Shown one piece after another: positions 1 to 7,535 of a stretch of DNA of 64,000 nt (position 1 is the stretch's first letter; each line of letters starts with the position of its first letter). The DNA is taken from positions 1 to 64,000 of the forward strand of contig NZ_JACSUD010000014.1 of the NCBI RefSeq assembly GCF_014385435.1. The letters run 5' to 3'. The position numbers and the translations under genes were made by a program. A model generated the notes under the pieces. The model did not search any database. It saw only the letters and a list, made by a program, of their open reading frames with translations, and was not told the origin of the DNA. Source of the stretch: Alloprevotella sp. Lung230. Lineage in GTDB: Bacteria; Bacteroidota; Bacteroidia; Bacteroidales; Bacteroidaceae.

Positions 1-340
1 GTGCAATTTTTGCCTTCATTGCCTTCACCTCTGTCCTAACCATCACTTTCACAGTAACTTATGGGTGAAGGCAAAGCAGGAATTTGCCTTCACCTCCTCC
101 CTCTGTTTTTCGGCAGTTTGTCGATGCGGTGAAGGCAGTGAAGGCAAAAAACACAACTATTATAGTGTATACGCGCGCGAGGAACATCCCATTTTCATCG
201 CCCGCTCGATGCGCATGAGGAGTACGATGAGCGGATAGACATCAGGAGCAACCCATTTTCATCTTCTGTGCTTGTCGTGACAACTATCTCCCATGTAGTT
301 TCATCTACCTCTGAGGTAAATCAAATTACCTCAGAGGTAA
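1..340 (-). repeat. Composite dispersed repeat, copy A (cut by window start)
   Basis: Copy A is in the opposite orientation to the other four. Two short palindromes of the TACCTCTGAGGTA type lie at 306-318 and 326-340. A CGCG-rich end is at 171-181, followed inward by the GTGAAGGCAGTGAAGGC arm (128-154) and its partner arm at 7-29. Inside sits a perfect 12-bp hairpin, 64-75 paired with 83-94. The far CGCG end lies outside the window. Other copies are at 16055-16496, 27899-28193, 39873-40205 and 55888-56258. I see no gene here. Confidence 0.85.
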
Positions 341-355
341 ATTTTACTCCCGATA

Positions 356-462
356 GGCGTCCCCTTCGGGGGCGTTCCTTGCAGCGTTGGGCGATCCGTA
401 GGTTCGTCGGGCAAGCCCTCCTCACGCTACGGCTATTCAAATTCGCCCCCTTCGGGGACGCC
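356..462. repeat. Pair of inverted TTCG-loop hairpins
   Basis: A 19-base block at 356-374 and its near reverse complement at 444-462 each contain CCCC-TTCG-GGGG, a stem closed by the very stable UUCG tetraloop. The two blocks can also pair with each other. A 77-codon open frame over 268-501 crosses repeat copy A and this structure and looks accidental. The role is unknown. Confidence 0.6.
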
Positions 463-522
463 ACAGCCCACAGACACCGCAGCCCACACGAAAAACTCTA
501 ATGACCGATTTGGGTTTATCTT

Positions 523-562
523 AAAAAAAACTTCGCCGTTCCTTTGGTGGGGGCGAAGTTTT
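523..562 (-). terminator. Terminator for murF-alr (minus strand)
   Basis: An 11-bp perfect stem (527-537 with 552-562) is followed on the minus strand by a run of eight T (plus-strand A at 523-530). It lies about 135 bases past the murF-alr stop. The plus-strand promoter of the small-RNA candidate overlaps it. Confidence 0.8.
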
Positions 563-573
563 ATGTACTTTTG
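543..573 (+). promoter_or_regulatory. Promoter TTTG-N19-TActTTTG for the small RNA candidate
   Basis: TTTG at 543-546 and TACTTTTG at 566-573 are separated by exactly 19 bases, matching the Bacteroidetes housekeeping promoter (-33 TTTG, -7 TAnnTTTG). It points away from any protein gene and towards a terminator about 65 bases on. Confidence 0.75.
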
Positions 574-578
574 CAATG

Positions 579-675
579 ATGTTCTTAGGGAAAGGCTAAC
601 TGGCAATTGGAATGCCTACTTGTCGCCCGAAGCGCACTAAGAAAGAGAAGGTTTTGCCTTCTCTTTCTTTTTTTT
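579..675 (+). ncRNA. Candidate small RNA of about 95 nt
   Basis: The stretch between the promoter at 543-573 and the terminator at 639-675 has no credible protein frame; the longest start is a 7-codon ATG frame at 577. It can fold: CTTAG near 584 can close with CTAAG near 637, and GGCA/TGCC forms an inner stem at about 602-616. It is antisense to the 3' untranslated part of the murF-alr transcript. I do not recognise an SRP, 6S or tmRNA signature. A leader RNA or an antisense regulator of murF-alr is possible. The exact start is inferred from promoter spacing. Confidence 0.6.
639..675 (+). terminator. Rho-independent terminator of the small RNA
   Basis: A perfect 13-bp stem (639-651 with 657-669), a 5-base loop and a run of T to 675. 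The minus strand lacks a T run after this stem, so it acts for plus-strand transcription. Confidence 0.85.
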
Positions 676-697
676 GTGCCTGCCCGACAGCGGGGGA

Positions 698-3178
698 TTA
701 TTGGAAATAGACCCGCTTCACACGGTCGCTCACGGAGGTGAGGATTTCGTAGGGGATGGTGCCGAGGCAGTCGGAGAGTGTGGCGATGGGCAGATGGTCG
801 CCAAAGATTTCCACGCGGTCGCCTTCACGGCAGGGGATGTCCGTGACATCAATCATGCACACGTCCATGCAGATGTTGCCCACATAGGGCGCGCGCCGGC
901 CATTGACGAGGCAGAAGGCATTGCGATTGCCCAAGCGGCGGTCGAGTCCGTCGGCATAGCCAATGGGGATGGCAGCGATGCGCGAGGGACGGTCCACGAT
1001 GGTGCGGCGCGAGTAGCCCACGGAAGTGCCCGCCTCGATGTCGCGAAGCTGGAGGATGGTGGTGTGGAGAGAGGCCACGTTGGAGAGCGTGCGGTTGTCG
1101 ATGGGGTCGATGCCGTAAAGTCCCAACCCCAGGCGGCACATGTCGAGATGACGCTCGGGGAAGCGCTCGATGCCTGCCGAGTTGCAGATGTGGCGGAGGA
1201 TGCGGTAGGAGAAAGCCGCTTGCAGTTGGCGCGAAGCCCGGTCGAAGCGGGCAAACTGCTCTGCGGAGAAGGCATCGAAATCCGGCGAGTCGCTCCCGAC
1301 GAAGTGAGAGAAGACGGAGCGCGGACGGAGTGCCTGCTGGCGGTGGAGACGTTCGATGAGGGGAAGGAGGTCGTGCTCGGGATTGAACCCGAGGCGGCAC
1401 ATGCCGGTGTCGAGCTTGAGGTGGATGGGGAAGTCGGTGATGCCCTCTTGTCGGGCAGCGGCCACCAGCGCATCGAGCAGGCGGAAATTGTAGACTTCCG
1501 GTTCTAAGCGATACTTAAAGAGCGTGTGGAGGGCACTCATCTCGGGATTCATGATGAGGATGCCGGCGGTGATGCCCGCCCGACGGAGTTCCACGCCCTC
1601 GTCGGCCACGGCCACGGCCAGATAGTCGACCCCCAGGTCTTGGAGCGTGCGTGCCACCTCGACACTGCCGCTGCCATAGGCCGCTGCCTTGATCATGCAC
1701 GTGAGTTTCGTGCCGGGGCGCATGAAGGAGCGGTAGTAACGCACATTTTCGGCCAGTGCCCCCAGATTGACTTCGAGGGTGGTCTCGTGCACTTTGAGCT
1801 GGAGTTCGTCGGCGATGCGTTCAAAGTGGAAGTTGCGGGCGCCTTTGAGCAATACCACCCGGTGGGAAAGGCTGTCGAGCAGGGTGCTGTCGAGCAGACT
1901 TTGCGTGCTGTCGAAGAAGTGCTTTTCGCCCGAGAAGAGGTGGTGCATGGCGCTGATGTGCGGCCCGATGCCGATGAGCACATCGACCTGCCGATGGTGC
2001 AGCATTTCGGCCACGCGACCGTAGAGGGCGGCATCGTCCTGTCCCGTCTGGCAGAGGTCGCTCAGCACGACCACCGAGGGCTGTTGCTCCTTGCGGCGCG
2101 CCAGGAAGTCGAGGGCAATGTCAAGCGAGGCGAGGTCGGAATTGTAGGCATCGTCGATGAGGGTGAGGCCGCGCACGCCGGCTTTCACTTCGAGGCGCAT
2201 CGAGACGGGTTGTAGTTGCGCCATGCGTTCCCCCAGTTCGTGGAGTGCGGGGAGGGGCAAGGCTTCGCTCGGCAAACTGCACACGGTGACAAAAGCGGTG
2301 ATGGCGTTTTCGATGGAGGCTTCGTCGGAGAAGGGGATGTGGAAGTCGCACAGCGGCTGCCCGACGTGGTGGCAGACGATGCGTGTGCTGTCGCCCTCGG
2401 GATGCACCTTGAAGGTGTAGGCCGCCCGCGAAGAATGGCGCGACCAACTGATGCGCTCGCCGGCAAAGTCGGCCTCTGCGAGACAGCGCACGATGAGTTC
2501 GTTGTCGGCATTGTAGACGAGGGCATCGGCATGCTTGAAGAGTTTGAGTTTTTCGAGACACTTCTCTTCGAGCGTGGCAAAGTTCTCCTGGTGTGCCGGT
2601 CCGATGTTGGTGAGCACTCCCAGCGTGGGGCGGATGATGTGGCGCAAGGCCGACATCTCGCGTGGCTGACTGATGCCGGCTTCGAAGATACCGAGCCGAC
2701 TGCGCTCGTTGAGCAGCCACACCGAGAGCGGAACGCCCACCTGCGAGTTGTAGGAGCGTGGCGTGCGGGTCACGGTGGGAGCGTGGTCGAGGAGTTGGTA
2801 GATCCACTCTTTGACGATGGTCTTGCCGTTGGAGCCGGTGATGCCCACCACGGGGATGTCGAAGCGGCGGCGGTGCTGTTCGGCCAGCAGTTGGAGGGCT
2901 TTGAGGGGCGATGCGGTGAGGAGGAAGGTGGCTTCGGGATATTGTGCAGCGTAGTGGTCGGGGAGGACGCCTACCACGAAACTGCGCACGCCGCGATGGT
3001 AGAGACCGTCGATGTAGCGGTGGCCGTCGCCCGTTCGGGTGTGGAGGGCAAAGAAGAGGGAAGTTTCGGGATAGGCCAAAGAGCGGCTGTCGGTGAGCAG
3101 CCATTCGATGGTCGGGTTGGTCGTTCCAAAGATTTGGGCGCCTGTGAGCGTCGCTACTTGCTGAAGAGTGTAGGACAT
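698..3178 (-). CDS. murF-alr: Bifunctional MurF ligase / alanine racemase
   Basis: A fused protein of 826 residues. The N-terminal half (about 1-455) is MurF, UDP-MurNAc-tripeptide:D-Ala-D-Ala ligase, with the ATP loop GITGSNGKT at residues 112-120. The C-terminal 364 residues are a fold-type III alanine racemase. Its PLP lysine is in MIKAAAYG (about residue 497) and a catalytic tyrosine is in SVGYSRR (about 722). One chain therefore makes D-Ala and uses D-Ala-D-Ala in the last cytoplasmic step of the muropeptide. The fusion is known in Bacteroidetes. I start at 3178 because the frame beyond it runs back through the GSCFA stop, and a TAACTTTG -7 element sits at 3211-3218. Confidence 0.96.
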   Translation of the reverse strand: MSYTLQQVATLTGAQIFGTTNPTIEWLLTDSRSLAYPETSLFFALHTRTGDGHRYIDGLYHRGVRSFVVGVLPDHYAAQYPEATFLLTASPLKALQLLAEQHRRRFDIPVVGITGSNGKTIVKEWIYQLLDHAPTVTRTPRSYNSQVGVPLSVWLLNERSRLGIFEAGISQPREMSALRHIIRPTLGVLTNIGPAHQENFATLEEKCLEKLKLFKHADALVYNADNELIVRCLAEADFAGERISWSRHSSRAAYTFKVHPEGDSTRIVCHHVGQPLCDFHIPFSDEASIENAITAFVTVCSLPSEALPLPALHELGERMAQLQPVSMRLEVKAGVRGLTLIDDAYNSDLASLDIALDFLARRKEQQPSVVVLSDLCQTGQDDAALYGRVAEMLHHRQVDVLIGIGPHISAMHHLFSGEKHFFDSTQSLLDSTLLDSLSHRVVLLKGARNFHFERIADELQLKVHETTLEVNLGALAENVRYYRSFMRPGTKLTCMIKAAAYGSGSVEVARTLQDLGVDYLAVAVADEGVELRRAGITAGILIMNPEMSALHTLFKYRLEPEVYNFRLLDALVAAARQEGITDFPIHLKLDTGMCRLGFNPEHDLLPLIERLHRQQALRPRSVFSHFVGSDSPDFDAFSAEQFARFDRASRQLQAAFSYRILRHICNSAGIERFPERHLDMCRLGLGLYGIDPIDNRTLSNVASLHTTILQLRDIEAGTSVGYSRRTIVDRPSRIAAIPIGYADGLDRRLGNRNAFCLVNGRRAPYVGNICMDVCMIDVTDIPCREGDRVEIFGDHLPIATLSDCLGTIPYEILTSVSDRVKRVYFQ

Positions 3179-3210
3179 GAGGAAAAACGGAATATTTGAA
3201 AACAATGGTG

Positions 3211-3218
3211 CAAAGTTA
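3211..3218 (-). promoter_or_regulatory. -7 element TAACTTTG for murF-alr
   Basis: On the minus strand this reads TAACTTTG, fitting TAnnTTTG. It lies between the GSCFA stop and the murF-alr start. No good -33 TTG was found at the expected distance. Confidence 0.5.
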
Positions 3219-3221
3219 CGA

Positions 3222-4181
3222 CTAAATCGCGGCTGTCCCCCACTTTTGCCGGAAAAGTTGGAGGCGCTCCCGGTGTTTCTGTTCAAAAGTCCGATGGGCG
3301 TCGCTGTCGGGATGGAGGGGGCGGTGGGCAGCCTCGCGGCGAAGGGCGGCTCGCTCGCACTCAAACTCCAGCAGCGCCGGCGAGAAGCACCAGTCGCGGA
3401 GGCGCTCCCAGATGTAATGGACTGCCTGTTCGGAGGGATGGAGCATGTCGGGCTTGTAGAAGCGGTAGTCGCGGAGCTCGTCCATCAAGATTTCGTAGGC
3501 CGGGAAGTAGCTGCTGTGGACATCGGTTGCCGTGAGGGCGTCGATGAGGAGGAAGAGTTTGGCTTTGTCCACTTGCGACGTGTGGAGGCCATACTTCCGA
3601 TAGCGATAGGGGCTGAGGGTGAAGATCACCCTGAGGTCGGGGCGATGGGCACGCAGCAGTTCCAAGGTCGACCGCCAGAGGTCGAGCAGAGCCGCGAGGG
3701 AATCGTTGTCCTCTACAAAGGTGTCGGCCGACGCCTTGTGGCAGTTGGCCACCACCACATCGGGCCGCTCGGCGAGGCGATAGAGATGCGTGGTGCTGAA
3801 CGTGAGGAAAAGCACATCGGCCTGCGCCAACATTTCGGCACCGGCGTGCAGATGGTCGGTCACGAGCGTGCGGCATTGCGCGCGAGTGTCGCCCACGAAC
3901 GCTCCCGAGTGCAACCAACTGCGCCAAAGCCCGTCGTGCCCCTGGAAGAGGAAATCGTCGGAAGGCGGTGAGCACCGGAGCAGCGTGCGGAGCAGGAGGG
4001 CGATGCTCCGTGCATTGTAGAGCACACCAGAGGGATTGACCAAGGCGTGGCCTTGGGGGAGGGCATCGGTCATGTGCCGCCCCACTTCCTCGGCAAAGCA
4101 AGAGCCGATGAGGAGGACGCGGGAGGAAGGAGTGAGCCGAAAGGGAGCGGCATCGAGGAGGACGGGCGTGGTGAATTGCAT
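3222..4181 (-). CDS. GSCFA domain protein
   Basis: 319 residues. The GSCFA signature is near the N-terminus (LLIGSCFAEEVG, about residues 21-32), and ThrSerxxxLxPxxY-like and HPSEQAVHYIW-like segments follow, as in the SGNH-type GSCFA family. The biochemical role of this family is not established. It is commonly next to murF-alr in Bacteroidetes, here 43 bases upstream of it, suggesting a cell-envelope function by context. An in-frame ATG at 4223 would add 14 low-complexity Ser/Pro residues; I prefer 4181 because a -7 element (4224-4231) overlaps the earlier start. Confidence 0.85.
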   Translation of the reverse strand: MQFTTPVLLDAAPFRLTPSSRVLLIGSCFAEEVGRHMTDALPQGHALVNPSGVLYNARSIALLLRTLLRCSPPSDDFLFQGHDGLWRSWLHSGAFVGDTRAQCRTLVTDHLHAGAEMLAQADVLFLTFSTTHLYRLAERPDVVVANCHKASADTFVEDNDSLAALLDLWRSTLELLRAHRPDLRVIFTLSPYRYRKYGLHTSQVDKAKLFLLIDALTATDVHSSYFPAYEILMDELRDYRFYKPDMLHPSEQAVHYIWERLRDWCFSPALLEFECERAALRREAAHRPLHPDSDAHRTFEQKHRERLQLFRQKWGTAAI

Positions 4182-4223
4182 GGGCAGGGGAGGGGGAGAT
4201 GAAGGGGAAAAAGAAGAGGACAT

Positions 4224-4252
4224 CAAAGATAAAGTTGTTTTCGTCAAAGATA
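4224..4252 (-). promoter_or_regulatory. Two -7 elements (TATCTTTG) before the GSCFA gene
   Basis: TATCTTTG occurs twice on the minus strand, at 4224-4231 and 4245-4252. Either could start the GSCFA transcript. No convincing -33 box is correctly spaced. Confidence 0.45.
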
Positions 4253-4404
4253 ATCTATAAACCAAACCTTGGTTTATGTAATTCAAAGTTTAGTTTATAG
4301 TTTACGCCTTGACTTTTGAACTTTTCTTGCTGAAGCGGCAAACTTTGTCTACGTCGTAGGCCGTTTTCTACTTTGAGCCTATCCCTTCCCGTCGGATATC
4401 TACT

Positions 4405-4448
4405 TAAAAAAACGGCGAAACGAAAGCGGGGATCTCGCTTTCGTTTCG
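4405..4448 (-). terminator. Terminator of the recA operon
   Basis: A perfect 13-bp stem (4416-4428 with 4436-4448), a 7-base loop and a minus-strand T run (plus A at 4405-4412), just after the recA stop. Confidence 0.9.
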
Positions 4449-4471
4449 TCCGTCAGTGTCAGGAGGGGATT

Positions 4472-5536
4472 TTAGTCGTCGCCGGGTACGTCGTCATCGC
4501 CGAAGTCGGGCACATCGGGAGCGCCCTTCATGGCGGCCACCACTTTGGCGGTGATTTCTTCCGTCAGTTCGGGATTGTCGGTGAGAGTGCGCTTCAAGCC
4601 TTCGCGGCCTTGTCCGAGCTTGGTGTCGCCGTAGCTGTACCACGAACCACTCTTATTGATGACGTCGTATTTCACACCGAGGTCGGCCACCTCGCCGATG
4701 TGCGAAATGCCGTGGCCGAAGGAGAGTTCAAACTCGTAGCGCTTGAAAGGAGGCGCGAGCTTGTTTTTGGCAATCTTCACGCGCACCTGGTTGCCCACGA
4801 TGTTGTCGCCATCCTTGATGCTGGTGATGCGGCGGATGTCGAGGCGCACGCTTGAGTAGAACTTCAGCGCGTTGCCGCCGGTGGTCGTCTCGGGGCTGCC
4901 GAACATCACGCCAATCTTCTCGCGCAACTGGTTGATGAAGATGCACGTGGTGTTGGTCTTGGAGATGGTGGCGGTGATTTTGCGCAGCGCCTGGCTCATC
5001 AGGCGCGCTTGCAGGCCCACCTTGTTGTCGCCCATGTCGCCTTCGATTTCGGCCTTGGGGGTGAGGGCGGCCACGGAGTCGATGACGATGATGTCGATGG
5101 CCGACGAGCGGATGAGTTGGTCGGCGATGTCGAGCGCCTGTTCGCCGTTGTCGGGCTGGGAGATGAGGAGGTTGTCGATGTCTACACCGAGGGCTTGGGC
5201 GTAGAAGCGGTCGAAAGCGTGCTCGGCGTCGATGAAGGCCGCGATGCCACCCATCTTTTGCGCTTCGGCGATGGCGTGGATGGCGAGCGTGGTCTTACCG
5301 GACGACTCGGGGCCGTAGATTTCGATGATGCGGCCGCGGGGGTAGCCGCCGATGCCCAGTGCGTTGTCCAGACCGATGGAGCCGGTGGGGATGACGGCGA
5401 CATCTTCTATCTGCTGGTCGCCCATTTTCATGATGGAGCCTTTGCCGAAGTCCTTTTCGATTTTGGCCATGGCCGATTGCAGCGCTTTGAGTTTGGCGGC
5501 TTGCGAGTCCTGTTCTATCACTTCTTTCTTTGCCAT
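4472..5536 (-). CDS. recA: Recombinase RecA
   Basis: 354 residues, normal RecA length. It forms the ATP-dependent filament on single-stranded DNA for homologous recombination and SOS signalling. The Walker A motif GPESSGKT is at residues 75-82, followed by the DNA-binding loop regions and an acidic tail ending DDDVPGDD, typical of RecA. It is last in a three-gene minus-strand run (thioesterase, MazG-like, recA), 32 bases after the MazG-like gene, with a strong terminator behind it. No SOS box was recognised upstream. Confidence 0.98.
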   Translation of the reverse strand: MAKKEVIEQDSQAAKLKALQSAMAKIEKDFGKGSIMKMGDQQIEDVAVIPTGSIGLDNALGIGGYPRGRIIEIYGPESSGKTTLAIHAIAEAQKMGGIAAFIDAEHAFDRFYAQALGVDIDNLLISQPDNGEQALDIADQLIRSSAIDIIVIDSVAALTPKAEIEGDMGDNKVGLQARLMSQALRKITATISKTNTTCIFINQLREKIGVMFGSPETTTGGNALKFYSSVRLDIRRITSIKDGDNIVGNQVRVKIAKNKLAPPFKRYEFELSFGHGISHIGEVADLGVKYDVINKSGSWYSYGDTKLGQGREGLKRTLTDNPELTEEITAKVVAAMKGAPDVPDFGDDDVPGDD

Positions 5537-5568
5537 ATTGTTGGAGTTGTTTTGTGGTTTTGCTGTTT

Positions 5569-5910
5569 TTATTGTTGTTCTGTGGGGCGTTGGAGCTTGG
5601 TGTTGTTATGGTGTCGGTCGTGGTCGCGGGCGGTCTTCTTGCGGAGGTTGGCGGCGAAGGCTTCGGTGAGGTCGACGCCCGTCTGGTTGGCCAGGCAGAT
5701 GAGCACCCACAGCACATCGGCCATCTCGTCGGCCAGGTTGTCGTGCTCGCCCGCTTTGAAGGACTGGTCGCCGTAGCGGCGGGCCATCACGCGTGCCAGT
5801 TCGCCCACCTCTTCGGTGAGCACGGCCAGGTTGGTGAGTTCGGAGAAGTAGCGCACGCCGTAAGTCTTAATCCACGTGTCCACTTGCTGTTGGGCTTCTT
5901 GAAGGGTCAT
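5569..5910 (-). CDS. MazG-like nucleotide pyrophosphohydrolase
   Basis: 113 residues. The all-alpha NTP pyrophosphatase pattern is clear: [11 protein letters not shown] at about residues 31-41, then [13 protein letters not shown] at about 60-72, giving the EExxE and ExxD metal-binding sets. It probably hydrolyses non-canonical (d)NTPs to monophosphates. The tail after about residue 90 is basic and polar and probably disordered. It has its own -7 element and leads into recA, which fits nucleotide-pool cleaning linked to DNA maintenance, though that link is inference. Confidence 0.88.
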   Translation of the reverse strand: MTLQEAQQQVDTWIKTYGVRYFSELTNLAVLTEEVGELARVMARRYGDQSFKAGEHDNLADEMADVLWVLICLANQTGVDLTEAFAANLRKKTARDHDRHHNNTKLQRPTEQQ

Positions 5911-5930
5911 AAGTATGCGTTTGTGGGCAA

Positions 5931-5938
5931 CAAAGGTA
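5931..5938 (-). promoter_or_regulatory. -7 element TACCTTTG for the MazG-like gene and recA
   Basis: TACCTTTG on the minus strand, about 21 bases before the start codon. The -33 region is weak. Confidence 0.5.
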
Positions 5939-5988
5939 CGTATTTCTTTTCAGATGTCTATGCCGCACGGCAGAGGAAATGTGCGAGG

Positions 5989-6759
5989 CTATTGTTGCTC
6001 TTCGTCCATTGGTGCAAAGGTGACGATGCTTCGGGCGATGATGGTCTCGCTGCCGTCGGACGCGGGGCGCACGATGCGCACGGCAAACTGATGTTCGCTC
6101 AGGGCGTCGCGGAAGATGTGGAAGCGGTCGCCGCAATAGCCTTCCAGGCCGTAGCTCATTTCGATGCGCGCCACGCGGTGCCGGTCGTGCCACGCTTTGG
6201 GGAAGGTGTCGAGCACCATGTCAATGTAGCGGATGGAATTGACGTGCCCGTTGATGTCGAGGTCGCTGTAGACGGCCGTGTGCTTGAGCACCGGTTCGGC
6301 CGCCACGCAGCGTCCGCGCGAGGGACGCGCCACCGGCACCTCTTCGGGCAGTACCACGTGGGTGAAACCGCCGTCGGGGAGCGTTTCGAGATTGACGGGC
6401 TGGCGCGTGGCGTAGTCGATGAGCGCCCAAGTGGACGTGCCGTGGCCGTAGATGCGTCCATCTGCACCACTGATGGTGTAGAGGCGGTCGGTGAACTGTC
6501 CGAAGATGCGCTTCACCCACGTGGCAATCGCATAGTCGTCGCCCGTGCGCGGCAGGGCGCTCACTTCGAGGATGAGGCGCGCCAGCACCCATCCTTGGCG
6601 GTGCTCCTTCATGTAGGTGTGCCCGAACCCATGGGCTTCAGCGTGGAGCGAGGAGGCGCGCAGGATTTGGTTGCCCAGGTTGCTCCACGAGAGTCGCCCG
6701 GTGTAGTCTTCCTGAAAGGGTTCGACCCGAAAGGGGAAAGCGAGTTTTTTCTCTATCAT
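5989..6759 (-). CDS. Acyl-ACP thioesterase
   Basis: 256 residues with two hot-dog domains, as in bacterial FatA/FatB relatives. The second domain carries SDLDINGHVNSIRYIDMVLD, the conserved D-x-N-x-H-V-N-x-x-x-Y segment that holds the catalytic Asn and His. It releases free fatty acids from acyl carrier protein in the cytoplasm. I start at MIEKKLAFPF (6759) rather than at an ATG 84 bases further upstream, because homologues begin just before this segment and the extension reads through the promoter region. Confidence 0.9.
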   Translation of the reverse strand: MIEKKLAFPFRVEPFQEDYTGRLSWSNLGNQILRASSLHAEAHGFGHTYMKEHRQGWVLARLILEVSALPRTGDDYAIATWVKRIFGQFTDRLYTISGADGRIYGHGTSTWALIDYATRQPVNLETLPDGGFTHVVLPEEVPVARPSRGRCVAAEPVLKHTAVYSDLDINGHVNSIRYIDMVLDTFPKAWHDRHRVARIEMSYGLEGYCGDRFHIFRDALSEHQFAVRIVRPASDGSETIIARSIVTFAPMDEEQQ

Positions 6760-6830
6760 AAAAAGGAGGGTATTAAAGAGGTAAAACACATTTTTTCGCA
6801 GCGGTCGGCGGTGGTTTGCAGCAAAAGTCG

Positions 6831-6838
6831 TACTTTTG
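6831..6838 (+). promoter_or_regulatory. -7 element TACTTTTG for the 6887 gene
   Basis: TACTTTTG lies 48 bases before the start codon. The surrounding GCAAAAG...CTTTTGC is palindromic, so a weaker minus-strand -7 (GACTTTTG) for the thioesterase may overlap it. Confidence 0.5.
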
Positions 6839-6886
6839 CGCACGATTTAACTGCACAAAACCTCACCCTTCAACCCTCACCGAACC

Positions 6887-7138
6887 ATGGCAAAATACAA
6901 CTACGAACCCTACCCTCCCGAGGCCATCGACGAACTTCTCCAATGGTATGAGGAGCGCATGGACCGCATCCCCCACACCGCGCTCGACCTCAAGAAAGAT
7001 ATGCATATCCCCGACGTGGCCTTCATGGTGGGGCAATACCTGCCCTTCGTCAAGCGCCATCGTGAAAGCCTGACCTACACACCGCAAATCCGGCACATGT
7101 TCTGGCTTCGCGATAAGCTCCGCGAGATAGGATTGTAG
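6887..7138 (+). CDS. Small conserved-looking hypothetical protein
   Basis: 83 residues, soluble and charged, with no signal peptide. The sequence is rich in Trp, Tyr, Arg and Glu (LLQWYEERMDRIPHTALDL) and looks like a compact helical domain. I do not recognise the family. It has its own -7 element and codon use like its neighbours, so I believe it is real. Its stop is only 4 bases from the end of the next, convergent gene. Confidence 0.75.
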   Translation: MAKYNYEPYPPEAIDELLQWYEERMDRIPHTALDLKKDMHIPDVAFMVGQYLPFVKRHRESLTYTPQIRHMFWLRDKLREIGL

Positions 7139-7142
7139 ACTT

Positions 7143-7406
7143 TCAGCCGCGCCGCGTCAGTCGGCTTTTCAGCCGCCGCCATCCCTCCACACCGAGGATG
7201 GTGAGCCCGGCATACTGGAAGGTTTTGGCCAGTCCGAACCACACCACCCACCACGCGCCTTTTGCACCGCCGCTCATGCCGGCTCCCAAGAGGAGCGGTG
7301 CAAAGGAGATAAGGTAGCACGGCACGCAGAGACCCAGCACGACGACGCCGGTGCGAAAGGAAAGCCGACCGAGCCAAGCCTTCACGCGAAGGAGGATTGT
7401 ACGCAT
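7143..7406 (-). CDS. Small membrane protein, unknown function
   Basis: 87 residues with two clear membrane segments (about residues 17-42 and 48-70) and a basic C-terminal tail (GWRRLKSRLTRRG), which predicts a cytoplasmic end. A promoter of the phylum type lies upstream (7431-7462). I know no function. It is convergent with the preceding small gene. Confidence 0.7.
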   Translation of the reverse strand: MRTILLRVKAWLGRLSFRTGVVVLGLCVPCYLISFAPLLLGAGMSGGAKGAWWVVWFGLAKTFQYAGLTILGVEGWRRLKSRLTRRG

Positions 7407-7430
7407 AAGTTGAGGTTTGATTTACAGCGG

Positions 7431-7462
7431 CAAAGGTACGACTTTCTCTCGGTCCAACCAAA
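7431..7462 (-). promoter_or_regulatory. Promoter TTTG-N20-TAccTTTG for the 7406 gene
   Basis: On the minus strand TTTG (7462-7459) is followed after 20 bases by TACCTTTG (7438-7431). Confidence 0.6.
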
Positions 7463-7487
7463 CCGCTACCACACCGATTGCACCACG

Positions 7488-7520
7488 CGCCCCGCTCACA
7501 GTTTTGCTGTGAGCGGGGCG
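7488..7520. terminator. GC-rich hairpin after pdxB
   Basis: A perfect 14-bp stem (7488-7501 with 7507-7520) and a 5-base loop lie 15 bases past the pdxB stop. Neither strand has a T run, so it may stabilise the 3' end rather than terminate by itself. Confidence 0.5.
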
Positions 7521-7535
7521 TGTGCTGTGGAGCAC

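Noticed and set aside
1-340. Possible CRISPR array because GTGAAGGC recurs
   Set aside because: The repeats alternate in orientation and form stems, spacing is irregular, there are only a few units, and no cas gene is present.
268-501. 77-codon plus-strand frame
   Set aside because: It spans palindromes of repeat A and the TTCG hairpins. Composition is explained by the repeats and there is no promoter or homologue pattern.
7488-7520. Classical Rho-independent terminator for pdxB
   Set aside because: The stem is strong but neither strand has a T run. Kept only as a hairpin of moderate confidence.
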